From an uncultured Bacteroidia bacterium (GTDB lineage Bacteria > Bacteroidota > Bacteroidia > Bacteroidales > UBA932), in NCBI GenBank assembly GCA_902780935.1, contig CACZHP010000015.1:1-64000 (forward strand): DNA of 64,000 bases, in the 5' to 3' direction. Each line of letters opens with the position of its first letter. Positions within the stretch are counted from its first letter, which is position 1. Shown piece after piece: positions 9,652 to 17,435 of the stretch. The notes below the pieces were generated by a model that worked only from the letters and a program-made list of their open reading frames with translations, was not told where the DNA came from and searched no databases. The position numbers and the translations under genes were made by a program.

Positions 9652-9673
9652 ACGCAGGCTCAATGACACAAAC

Positions 9674-9711
9674 AGTCCGCATTCTCAAAACGAGTGCGGA
9701 CTATTTGTTTT
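9674..9711 (+). terminator. Intrinsic terminator of the smpB-miaA-purE-TPR operon
   Basis: 11-bp stem (9674-9684 with 9692-9702, one G-U pair), 7-base loop, then tatttgtttt. It lies 22 bases after the stop codon of the TPR gene. Confidence 0.8.
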
Positions 9712-9719
9712 GAAATGAC

Positions 9720-9786
9720 TGATAATCAACCATATAAGTCAGCAAGTTGCGAAAACATACGACTTTTATCCTAAATGTTTTCGCAG
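9720..9786. repeat. Left REP-like repeat flanking the transposase gene
   Basis: Begins with gataatcaac and contains the palindrome tgcgaaaacat...atgttttcgca (arms 9748-9758 and 9775-9785, perfect 11 bp, 16-base loop). A related sequence in the same orientation lies on the other side of the transposase gene (11057-11123); both share ataatcaac, the same spacing to aag, and tgcgaaaacata. Confidence 0.7.
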
Positions 9787-9996
9787 ACGTATTAGCTAAC
9801 TTGATAATAATAAATAATTTAGAGTCAATGAGCCGTCTTTTGCTTTGAAAAAATAGCCGCGAATCATCAAAACGACATGGCAAATTGATAATCTCAAAGA
9901 TTCAGGTAACTTCAACAAGAGTCGTTTTCAGAATTATCAGTACAGATTAATCTTTAAAAACAGCCGCTGAATACCGCGTAAGGGACAATTATGTTT

Positions 9997-10027
9997 TTAT
10001 CCGTTGAATTATTTGTTCAACGGATAA
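9997..10027. repeat. Perfect 12-bp hairpin upstream of the transposase gene
   Basis: ttatccgttgaa (9997-10008) is the exact reverse complement of ttcaacggataa (10016-10027), with loop ttatttg. It lies 38 bases before the transposase ATG. It could be a binding site for the transposase, a regulator site, or a messenger 5' structure; the sequence alone does not decide. Confidence 0.65.
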
Positions 10028-10065
10028 TGTTTCCGAACTTTGAATCCGTATAGAATAAACAGACT

Positions 10066-11007
10066 ATGGAATACTTCTCTGATTTTGACAATCCCCAAAC
10101 TCAAGGATGGGGCGTTACTCCGGTAAATGATTGCTCCCATGTTTATTCAGACGGGACCAATGTCACAGCCTTATTTACAGAAAAAGAAGACAAATACCGG
10201 ATACTGGACATACTGGCCGTGACCGCATTGGAGACCGATGTCAGGATTTTGGTCGCCGAAGTTATGACAACTCATTTTCATTCAATCGTGTCAGGCCGGA
10301 ATCAGAACCGCGAGCGATTTAAGGACTCCACTAAAAGAAAGCTGCTGAATTGGATCTCCCGGAAAGGACTGAAAACATGCGTGGAAGGAGAGCTTCGTTT
10401 AAGCAATGACCCTATAAAGGATGAAGATGAGTTGAAAGGGAAGATAATGTATGTTTACCGCAACTCCCTGTGTGCTGGAATCATGCTTGTCCCATGGAAA
10501 TATGAAGGGGGACCTGGTGACATCTATTTCATAGACCATGCTGAAGAATCGCTGAAAGGGAAACCTGTCAGCGGACTGTCTGTCAATAAAAGAAGGCAAC
10601 TATTTCACATCTTAAAGGAACTGCCTTTTGGTTGGAGGTACGACGAGAAAGAACAACGTCTTCTTCCACACAGTTACATGGATTGGCAGAGGGTGGAACG
10701 GCTATTCAGGACATTGAGAGCATTCGTCGCGTTTATGGCTCAAAAGAAAGATCTTGAAGTCAAGTACGACATGGAGTGCGCGGCCGGTGCGATTGAGAAA
10801 GCAAGTGAGAAGGACCTGCGCAAAGAAGTTCGTCTTCTTTGCCGTCAAATGTATGGCTTTGACAGAGTCGCTAAAGCCAGCCTTGAGCAAAAGACCTTTT
10901 TAGCTAAAAGGCTCTGGTCTGGCAGACGCACTTACTCCATCTCGGTTCTGAGCCGGATCTGCTTACTTCCAAAAGAATATTTGCAAGGACTGTTTGGAGT
11001 CCGATAG
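10066..11007 (+). CDS. HUH/Y1-type transposase, RAYT-like (REP-associated tyrosine transposase)
   Basis: 313 residues. The HUH metal motif is VMTTHFHSIVSG (His70-Phe-His72), which corresponds to the MPNHVHLLV segment of IS200/REP transposases. A second family block, MYVYRNSLCAGIMLVPWKY (128-146), corresponds to the 'Y-x-x-x-NP-x-x-AG-x-x-x-x-P-x-x-Y' region, and Tyr129 is the likely nucleophile. The C-terminal 130 residues are helical and basic, with a possible helix-turn-helix. A single copy stands alone in an AT-rich island between related palindromic repeats, with no accessory tnpB and no IS ends, which favours a domesticated RAYT over a classical IS200. The usual NP is NS here. No second copy occurs in the window. 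Confidence 0.7.
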   Translation: MEYFSDFDNPQTQGWGVTPVNDCSHVYSDGTNVTALFTEKEDKYRILDILAVTALETDVRILVAEVMTTHFHSIVSGRNQNRERFKDSTKRKLLNWISRKGLKTCVEGELRLSNDPIKDEDELKGKIMYVYRNSLCAGIMLVPWKYEGGPGDIYFIDHAEESLKGKPVSGLSVNKRRQLFHILKELPFGWRYDEKEQRLLPHSYMDWQRVERLFRTLRAFVAFMAQKKDLEVKYDMECAAGAIEKASEKDLRKEVRLLCRQMYGFDRVAKASLEQKTFLAKRLWSGRRTYSISVLSRICLLPKEYLQGLFGVR

Positions 11008-11020
11008 TCGTCACGACTAT
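11004..11020 (+). terminator. Short hairpin over the transposase stop codon
   Basis: atagtcg-tca-cgactat, a perfect 7-bp stem with a 3-base loop, overlapping the TAG stop. It is followed by ttc but no strong T-run, so termination is only possible, not clear. Confidence 0.4.
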
Positions 11021-11056
11021 TTCAAACCAAGAGATGTCTCTGACAAGGGAACTGGC

Positions 11057-11123
11057 TAATAATCAACACATTAGACTATAAGTATGCGAAAACATAGCAA
11101 ATAAAACCCCTTAGTTTTCGCAT
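11057..11123. repeat. Right REP-like repeat flanking the transposase gene
   Basis: Begins taataatcaac and contains atgcgaaaac...gttttcgcat (arms 11084-11093 and 11114-11123, perfect 10 bp, 20-base loop). It is in direct orientation relative to the left repeat at 9720-9786. The rest of 11008-11208 holds nothing else recognisable. Confidence 0.7.
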
Positions 11124-11208
11124 CGTTTCGATTCAACTATTTGGCATTTAATAACATACGTCTAATTCTCCATCTCCCAGTTTGAAAATAGTGTTGTAAT
11201 AAAATCCG

Positions 11209-11493
11209 CTAATGGGAGATGTATTCCTTGAGGGCGTCGATGTAGTTGCGGAAGGCCTCAAGGCCTTCGGGAGTAAGGCTGCATGTAGTGCAAGGCATCT
11301 TGCCTTTGAAGCCCTTCTCGACAGTGATGTAACCCGCCGCTGAAAGCTTGTCTATCTGGACGCTGAGATTGCCGGCGGTGGCTCCGGTCTGCTGCTTAAT
11401 GTACGTGAAATCAGCTGATTCCACGCCAGCGAGAAGGGAAATCACCGCCAGTCTCAACTCAGAATGAAGGATGGGATCCAGTTTCGGGAACAT
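11209..11493 (-). CDS. Small winged-helix DNA-binding regulator
   Basis: 94 residues starting at MFPKLDPILHSELRLAVISLL. It has the compact winged-helix fold of the HTH_34/MarR-like group: DFTYIKQQTGATAGNLSVQIDKLSAAGYI is helix-turn-helix and recognition helix, VEKGFKGK...CSLTPEGLEAF the wing. A longer start would run back into the upstream gene. The ATG at 11493 follows that gene's stop by 4 bases with gagag before it. In Bacteroidetes such regulators commonly accompany a small membrane protein, as here. The palindrome in the operon promoter (12183-12202) is a natural candidate for its operator. Confidence 0.8.
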   Translation of the reverse strand: MFPKLDPILHSELRLAVISLLAGVESADFTYIKQQTGATAGNLSVQIDKLSAAGYITVEKGFKGKMPCTTCSLTPEGLEAFRNYIDALKEYISH

Positions 11494-11497
11494 CTCT

Positions 11498-12115
11498 CTA
11501 GCTATTCTGACGTTTGACGATAAAACCCGTAGCCGCAAGGACGATCCCGGCCAAAGTGAAGATGAACATCTGCTCTTCGTTAGCCCCTGTGATATAATAA
11601 ATGGCCAAACTGCCGATGCCGGTGACAAATCCCGCGATCTTGATTGCCCAGTTTCTCAAAGCGACTCCACTGATGGTCTCGGCTAAACCGAAGAGAAGCA
11701 CAATTTCCGCCGTAAGACTGGCACCTACAACTATGGCGGCAAGAGGGTGATCACCCACTATGGTGAATAATACAGTGAAAGCGGCAAGGGAGCAGGCGAA
11801 CACCCCGAAAGAAGTCCATATTCCGGAAATAATGCGGCTGATAACATTTGTCGCTACCGCCGATTCCTCCTTGGAACGGATCATCCTGGCCAACGGGTAA
11901 CCTACAAGCGGCATAGCGAACCATAGGTTATTCCAATAAGAGTGGCCGGTTGACTTCCAAAGCGCATAGACAAGCAATGAGAAAAAAGTCAGAAGAATTC
12001 CCCAAAGAATGAAGTATTTCCCTCCCCGGCGGATAATCTCCTTGCTGTTGTTATTCATTGTCTCGGTGATGAGAGCAAGGCTCTCACTGGCCGTCATTTC
12101 TTTGTTTTGTTCCAT
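11498..12115 (-). CDS. Multi-pass membrane protein paired with the regulator
   Basis: 205 residues with about six hydrophobic segments (FILWGILLTFFSLLVYAL; NLWFAMPLVGYPLA; FGVFACSLAAFTVLFTIVG; LAAIVVGASLTAEIVLLFGLAETI; IAGFVTGIGSLAIYYIT; FIFTLAGIVLAATGFIV). The N-terminal 30 residues are cytoplasmic and acidic (MEQNKEMTASESLALITETMNNN would be the first part). No enzyme motif was seen. First gene of a two-gene operon with the winged-helix regulator. It may act as an inhibitor or sensor for the regulator; this is inferred from the pairing only. Confidence 0.7.
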   Translation of the reverse strand: MEQNKEMTASESLALITETMNNNSKEIIRRGGKYFILWGILLTFFSLLVYALWKSTGHSYWNNLWFAMPLVGYPLARMIRSKEESAVATNVISRIISGIWTSFGVFACSLAAFTVLFTIVGDHPLAAIVVGASLTAEIVLLFGLAETISGVALRNWAIKIAGFVTGIGSLAIYYITGANEEQMFIFTLAGIVLAATGFIVKRQNS

Positions 12116-12180
12116 AATATCAATTGTTTACATTTATTTCAGAGCCAAGTGAGGCTGCGCATACCACCTTAACTCTATCG

Positions 12181-12212
12181 CAAATATAAACAAGTTTATA
12201 TTATAAACCAAA
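12181..12212 (-). promoter_or_regulatory. Promoter with overlapping palindromic operator, regulator operon
   Basis: Minus strand: TTTG (12209-12212), 20-base spacer, TATATTTG (12181-12188). A perfect palindrome, aatataaac-aa-gtttatatt (12183-12202), covers the -7 box and most of the spacer. Such a position would block RNA polymerase when occupied. The obvious candidate binder is the winged-helix protein of the same operon. The -33 box starts right at the end of the GH78 gene. Confidence 0.6.
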
Positions 12213-12214
12213 TT

Positions 12215-14968
12215 TTATTTCATTATTTTTGATGACAAGCGGTAGGTTCCCGAGACAAGTTCGGCAGTACCCTTGGCCTTAATTCCGCTGCCGCTGAAAG
12301 TCACGCCCGCCACGGGCCACGCAAGAGTGGCGGAGCAGCCTTCGGGAATAGTGATATCCATCGACAGACGGATTACGGATCTCTTCCATCCCACATGAAT
12401 AGGCCCATAGACGGTGTCAAGCGTATATTCCACGCTATCAATACCTTCCGGCAGGAATGGACTGATTATAGAATGCTTATAAGCCGGGCTCTCGGGATCT
12501 ACCTTAAGACCAGCGAGATAGCGGTAGAACCAAACCAGAGAGCCGCCGAACATGGGATGGTCATGGCTGTACTTCGCGTCAAACTGCTCCCACATTGTGG
12601 TGGCGCCTTCTTTTATCATCTTCCCGAAACTTGGGAAGTCATCTTTGCGAAGAATCTCCCAGGCGAGATCAGAAAGACCGCAATCCGCAAGGACCTCAAA
12701 GAACACACGGCTAGCGATCAAGCCGGTCACAATATGGTTGCCTCGCTCCCCTATCCTCTTTTTGAGATCGTTGATCACCCTCTCCCGCTCGGTCTCAGGC
12801 ACACCAATGCGCAAAGCCATCACATCGCACTCGTCAGGACCGTACGTGCCTTCTTTCGGATCGTAGAATTTAGCATGGAATGCCGCCGCGATCTTATCCG
12901 CAAGTGCCTTATACGCCTCAGCATCAGCAGTTTCTCCGAGCACATGGGCTATGCGTGAAGTATAATCGGCGCAAGTCCAAGCGACATAAGTGTGGACCAT
13001 CTCCTGAGAGGGCGTTGTGAAAGGAGCCGCATGTTCACCAAGATTCATCAGGAAACTGTCGTCACAGACTTCAGTTCTTATTGTCCCTTCTGGAGTAGCG
13101 AACGAAGCGAGGAAATCCGTCTCCATCTTTATCGCCTCATAGTGCTCCGCCAGGAGCTGACGGTCACCGTAAGCCAGGTAATACTCCCAAGGGATGATGG
13201 TCATGGCTGCCCCCCATCCGGGACCACCGGCGCAACCGGGCTCCCAAGGAGCGCTGTTGGGGACATAACCGCTGATAATATCCTGGCTGTTAAAGATATC
13301 CTTGATCCACTTGTTGTAGAAAGAGCGGGCGTCGAAGTTATGCATCACCATGGCGCTTGTGATCTCCCCGTCACCTGTATAGGGCCCCCGCTCGCGGTGA
13401 GGGCAATCTGAAGGAACACTGCCATGCATATTATTCTTCTGGGTACGGACCCAGATCTTCGAGATGGCATTAATCAGAGTATCAGAAGTATGGAAAGAGG
13501 AGTTCACGGGGACATCTGTACTTATAGCTTCCGCGAGAACGTCTTCAGCGGCCATATCACCTTCCCAATTCTCGACAATGGCGCTGTGGAAGACATACCA
13601 ATCAAAGACAGGGACGTAAGATTCACTCCCTTTGCCTGAGCAGACATATTCACTGATGCCATTGTAGTTGTAATCATGAGCGAAATCGCAAATATACTGG
13701 ATCTTGAGGGTGTCTCCGGCAGCGCCTTGGATATTGCTGAGCCTCATGCGGCCGGATATCTCCTCAGGGAAAGTAATCTTGTATGTCTTGTCCGCTATCT
13801 TCTCAATCCCGACAGGCTTGAAAGTCTCGATGACCTTATCGTGAGGGCCCATCTGGGCGTGCAGGGCACCGCCTGGGGCATTCCGTTGGACAGCGGAGGG
13901 CCAAAGAGAGTCGTCGACATCCGGACTGCTCCATCCTGGAGTCTCGAAACGGGCGTCATATACCTCACCACCGAAAACATCGTTGGAACGGATAGCACTT
14001 TCCCTCACCTTCCAGGTCTCATCGGTAGATATTGTCTCACGCGAGCCGTCCTTGTACCTTATCTCCAATTGAGCCTTGACCCGTGGGGAACCATAGCCAG
14101 CAGTCCAGATGTGGGCTGAATTGAAGAAGCCGTTCCCAAGAACGCAACCGACGACATTCTCACCCTGACGTATGAGAGAAGTGAGATCATATCCAAGATA
14201 GAATACGCTGGGGGCCCGGACGTTGAGAAGAAGGGGCAACCGCCTGCGGTCCATGTCATGACGCTCTCCGTAATCCGTCTGGTTGGGGCTTAAGAGGTCA
14301 TCACCTACCTTGGCTCCATTGAAATATGGTTCGCAATAACCAAGACCGGAAATAAACAGATGAGCGTCCAGGACTTCCTTGTTGACTGTGAATTTCTTAC
14401 GAATAAGAGGTGCCGGGGTCGAAGGGGACGCGGCCTGCACCACGGCGACCTTAGTGTCATTGCCGATCAGATCATAGATGGGATAACCATCCCGCCAGTC
14501 ACGGGGATTCTCGATGTCCCAAGGAGCGCCAATCCATTCCGCCGTCCATTCCGAAGGATCGAGGTAACCACTCACCCACTGGGCCGCGGAGCTCCATTTC
14601 GAGACCTTATCCTTTGAGTCCCAAACCCTTACACGCCACCAATAGCGTGTAGCTGATTTTAAAAGATTTCCCGCATAGTTCACAAATGGGGCAGACGGGC
14701 CGGAGACCTTGCCACTGTCCCACACGTCAGGTCCGGATTCCAATCTTTCCCGCGACGAAGCGACCTGGATCTGCCACGCGGTCTGGTCATTGCCATGAGC
14801 CTTCCCGGCCTGGATAATCACCCAGGAAAGGCGGGGAAAAGTCTCGTCAACCGCCTGGGGATCAGACTGGTACTCGCACATAAGGTCCTGCGGCCGCAAT
14901 ACTGACGAGCAGCCTGCGGACAGCAAAGCCAACGCGATTATTATAAATGATTTACGCATAATATTCAT
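12215..14968 (-). CDS. GH78 family alpha-L-rhamnosidase, lipoprotein
   Basis: 917 residues. The signal peptide ends in LSAGC, so the enzyme is likely anchored to the envelope facing the periplasm or outside. An N-terminal fibronectin-like part with WQIQVASSRE and the RYWWRVRVWD motif is followed by the rhamnosidase N-domain (LFISGLGYCEPYFNGAKVG), the (alpha/alpha)6 catalytic domain with DCPHRERGPYTGDGE near residue 525 (the expected general-acid Glu region), and a C-terminal beta-sandwich with GSLVWFYRYLAGL before it. Removes terminal alpha-L-rhamnose from plant glycans or glycosides. Its ATG overlaps the TGA of the GH3 gene upstream (ATGA), so translation is coupled; an alternative ATG is at 14959. 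Last gene of the LacI-led cluster. Confidence 0.92.
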   Translation of the reverse strand: MNIMRKSFIIIALALLSAGCSSVLRPQDLMCEYQSDPQAVDETFPRLSWVIIQAGKAHGNDQTAWQIQVASSRERLESGPDVWDSGKVSGPSAPFVNYAGNLLKSATRYWWRVRVWDSKDKVSKWSSAAQWVSGYLDPSEWTAEWIGAPWDIENPRDWRDGYPIYDLIGNDTKVAVVQAASPSTPAPLIRKKFTVNKEVLDAHLFISGLGYCEPYFNGAKVGDDLLSPNQTDYGERHDMDRRRLPLLLNVRAPSVFYLGYDLTSLIRQGENVVGCVLGNGFFNSAHIWTAGYGSPRVKAQLEIRYKDGSRETISTDETWKVRESAIRSNDVFGGEVYDARFETPGWSSPDVDDSLWPSAVQRNAPGGALHAQMGPHDKVIETFKPVGIEKIADKTYKITFPEEISGRMRLSNIQGAAGDTLKIQYICDFAHDYNYNGISEYVCSGKGSESYVPVFDWYVFHSAIVENWEGDMAAEDVLAEAISTDVPVNSSFHTSDTLINAISKIWVRTQKNNMHGSVPSDCPHRERGPYTGDGEITSAMVMHNFDARSFYNKWIKDIFNSQDIISGYVPNSAPWEPGCAGGPGWGAAMTIIPWEYYLAYGDRQLLAEHYEAIKMETDFLASFATPEGTIRTEVCDDSFLMNLGEHAAPFTTPSQEMVHTYVAWTCADYTSRIAHVLGETADAEAYKALADKIAAAFHAKFYDPKEGTYGPDECDVMALRIGVPETERERVINDLKKRIGERGNHIVTGLIASRVFFEVLADCGLSDLAWEILRKDDFPSFGKMIKEGATTMWEQFDAKYSHDHPMFGGSLVWFYRYLAGLKVDPESPAYKHSIISPFLPEGIDSVEYTLDTVYGPIHVGWKRSVIRLSMDITIPEGCSATLAWPVAGVTFSGSGIKAKGTAELVSGTYRLSSKIMK

Positions 14969-17430
14969 TCAACCGTGATCTCTTTTGACACAAGAATATG
15001 CCGGGAGTCGGAGCCGATCTCTATGAGGTACTTTCCAGGATCGACCTTCCAATCCCCGGAGTGGACATCGTAGTAGGAGAAAGCGTCCGGACCCAAGGTG
15101 AATTCAACCTCGGCCTTGCCGCCAGCGGGAATATCCACCTTACTGAAGGCCTTGAGTTCATGAACCGGCCTGGAGACTGACGGGGTAAGGGGGCGGACAT
15201 AGACTTGAACGACCTCCTTGCCTTCTCTTGAGCCGGTATTGGAAACTGTCACAACTCCCTTGAAACCAGCGTCTTCCCTCGATAGTGTCAACCCATCATA
15301 CTCGAAATCCGTGTAGCTCAAGCCGTAACCGAACGGGAACTGTGGCTTCGTGCCGACGGTGTCGTAGTAGCGGTAACCGACCATAAGGCTGTCGGAATAA
15401 ATGATATAGTCCTTGTTCTCCCAGCCAAGTTTGGCTTTTGGGGTATCCGAATAGCTCTTTGGCCAGCTGAAGGTTAGTCGGCCGCTGGGGTTTACCTTCC
15501 CAGTCAACACATTCGCGAACGCCGTTCCTCCCTCTACACCGCCATACCAACTCTCCACGACTGCCGGGACTTTGTCAAGCCAGTCCCCTATCTCAAGCGG
15601 CGAGCCATTCACCAATGCCACGACAGTGTTTTTGTTGGCTTTGGCGAGTCTGAGGATAGCCTCCTTCTGAAGCTCGGGGAAGAGGAGGGTCCTCCTGTCA
15701 GAGCCCTCAGTGTCAATATTCAAGTCAAGGCCTCCGACAAACAGGACAACATCGGCCTTCTTGGCCTCGTTCTCCATAACCTTCCAGCTTTTCTCATCAG
15801 CCTGGGAGTCCGGAGTCGACCACTCGACATGGAGGAAGGCGTCACCGCGGCCCCGGGTGTAACGGACACCCAAAACACAGCGGGTTCCTTTAGCCAAATC
15901 GATTATGGCAGAGGTGGTTCCACGCTCCGCCTCCGCTGCTTTCAGCACGGCCATCGGGGCATATTCCTTCCAACTGTCGGAAAGGATGACATCGCCTCCT
16001 CCGGCTGAGATCCTGAAAGAATACTTGCCGTCAACTGGAGCGATGAAAGAGATCTCATACCGGGCCTCCCTCCAGTTGCCCACGGGTATGGAGGGATCCG
16101 GGGAGCGCATCTCCCACATATAGTTGATCTTGTCCTCTTTCCGTGTCAGGACCGGGCTGTCGGAGCCTTTTACCGAATACATCGCCTTGATGTCCATGGA
16201 CTCCGGAAGCTCACGGAAACCGCCGAGCGGAGCCCAGTCGAAGAAACGTATCTTCTTGTCTCCGAACGCCTTGCGCAACCCCTCGAGGATCGTGACCTCG
16301 TCCGGGCTGTTGACCCAGCAGCTCCCGCCCATAAGGTACTCGCAATTGCGGAGCGTCGCGTTCGGGCCGGTGACAAGGACCCTGCGGACTTTCTTCGGGT
16401 CAAGAGGGAGAAGGCCCCCTTCGTTCTTCAATAGGACGATTCCCTCCTCTGCGACTTGCCTGGCCACGGCAATATGCTCAGGTGTGTGACGCTGATATCC
16501 TCTCGCTATGTCCGGATTCTGATCCAGCAACCCGACCCAGTCATAGGCCCTTAGCATACGCAGAACCTTCTCATCTATAAGGCTTTGAGGGACAGTTCCT
16601 TTACGGACAGCCTCGAGCAATGGGGCGCCGAAAAGGCAGCCGTCGCCTCCAGGCATGGATTTGTCAAGGCCGGCAAAAGCGCTCTTCTCCACGGAACGGG
16701 CATTCAACCAGTCGGTTATGACGAACCCGTTAAAACCCCATCTGTCCCTGAGCAGTTCGGTAAGCAGCCTCCGGCTGTCGCTCACGAACTCGAAATTGAC
16801 CCCGTTGGCGGAAGTCATAATAGACTGTACATCAGCCTTTTCCACCGCTGCCTTGAAGGCCGGGAAATAAATCTCGTGCAGGGTGCGCTCGTCAACTATC
16901 GAATAATAGTCATTGCGGTTGTTCTCACGGTTGTTGCAAGCGAAATGCTTGAGGCAGGAGATCACGTTCCGGCTCTGGATTCCTTTGACAGTGGGGACGA
17001 CAAGTTCAGCGGTAAGGTAAGGATCCTCGCTGTAGTATTCGAAGAAACGCCCTCCCAGCGGGTCTCGGAGGATGTTGCAGGCCGGGCCTAGAAGCATGGT
17101 CCTGCCCAAGGACCTGGCTTCCTCTCCCCAGACGGTACCGACCTTGTACATAAGGTCAGTGTTCCAGGTGGACGCTGTTCCCAGTCCGGCCGGGAAGCCG
17201 GTTACGATCTCCCCGTCTCCATGAGGTCCCCTTCCGCCGTCGGTCATCTCCAAAGACGGAATGCCAAAGCGAGGGACACCCGGATCGCCATGACAAAGAT
17301 CGATCTTCTCTTCAAGTGTCAGGTTGTTGAATATCTCCATCACCCTTTCCCCGTTCCTTGAGACCTGCGCGGACAAGAGGACCGGGAAAAGAACCGCCAG
17401 ACAGACGGTAAATGTCTTTCTATTAAGCAT
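14965..17430 (-). CDS. GH3 family beta-glycosidase with PA14 insert
   Basis: 821 residues with a signal peptidase I signal (ending LLSAQ). The TIM-barrel domain carries CLKHFACNNRENNR (substrate-binding Lys-His) and FVITDWLNARS with the catalytic nucleophile Asp near residue 238. The alpha/beta domain is interrupted by a PA14-like carbohydrate-binding module at about 410-535 (YEISFIAPVDGKYSFRISAGG). The C-terminal fibronectin III-like domain ends the protein. The PA14 insertion is typical of GH3 beta-glucosidases acting on short or branched oligosaccharides. It follows the second GH3 gene by 5 bases and overlaps the GH78 start by 4. Beta-glucosidase is most likely, but xylosidase is not excluded. 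Confidence 0.92.
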   Translation of the reverse strand: MLNRKTFTVCLAVLFPVLLSAQVSRNGERVMEIFNNLTLEEKIDLCHGDPGVPRFGIPSLEMTDGGRGPHGDGEIVTGFPAGLGTASTWNTDLMYKVGTVWGEEARSLGRTMLLGPACNILRDPLGGRFFEYYSEDPYLTAELVVPTVKGIQSRNVISCLKHFACNNRENNRNDYYSIVDERTLHEIYFPAFKAAVEKADVQSIMTSANGVNFEFVSDSRRLLTELLRDRWGFNGFVITDWLNARSVEKSAFAGLDKSMPGGDGCLFGAPLLEAVRKGTVPQSLIDEKVLRMLRAYDWVGLLDQNPDIARGYQRHTPEHIAVARQVAEEGIVLLKNEGGLLPLDPKKVRRVLVTGPNATLRNCEYLMGGSCWVNSPDEVTILEGLRKAFGDKKIRFFDWAPLGGFRELPESMDIKAMYSVKGSDSPVLTRKEDKINYMWEMRSPDPSIPVGNWREARYEISFIAPVDGKYSFRISAGGGDVILSDSWKEYAPMAVLKAAEAERGTTSAIIDLAKGTRCVLGVRYTRGRGDAFLHVEWSTPDSQADEKSWKVMENEAKKADVVLFVGGLDLNIDTEGSDRRTLLFPELQKEAILRLAKANKNTVVALVNGSPLEIGDWLDKVPAVVESWYGGVEGGTAFANVLTGKVNPSGRLTFSWPKSYSDTPKAKLGWENKDYIIYSDSLMVGYRYYDTVGTKPQFPFGYGLSYTDFEYDGLTLSREDAGFKGVVTVSNTGSREGKEVVQVYVRPLTPSVSRPVHELKAFSKVDIPAGGKAEVEFTLGPDAFSYYDVHSGDWKVDPGKYLIEIGSDSRHILVSKEITVE

Positions 17431-17435
17431 ATTAT

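Larger units (their letters stand above)
9652..10065 (+). other. 414-base non-coding stretch before the transposase gene
   Basis: AT-rich, without any supportable coding frame. In order it holds the terminator of the smpB operon (about 9674-9711), a REP-like repeat with an 11-bp palindrome (9720-9786), a featureless AT-rich part, and a 12-bp perfect hairpin (9997-10027) just before the transposase gene. The composition differs sharply from the flanking GC-rich genes. Confidence 0.7.

Noticed and set aside
11008-11208. Possible tRNA or small RNA gene between the transposase and the regulator
   Set aside because: The hairpins do not form a cloverleaf, and no CCA-end or T-loop motif was found.
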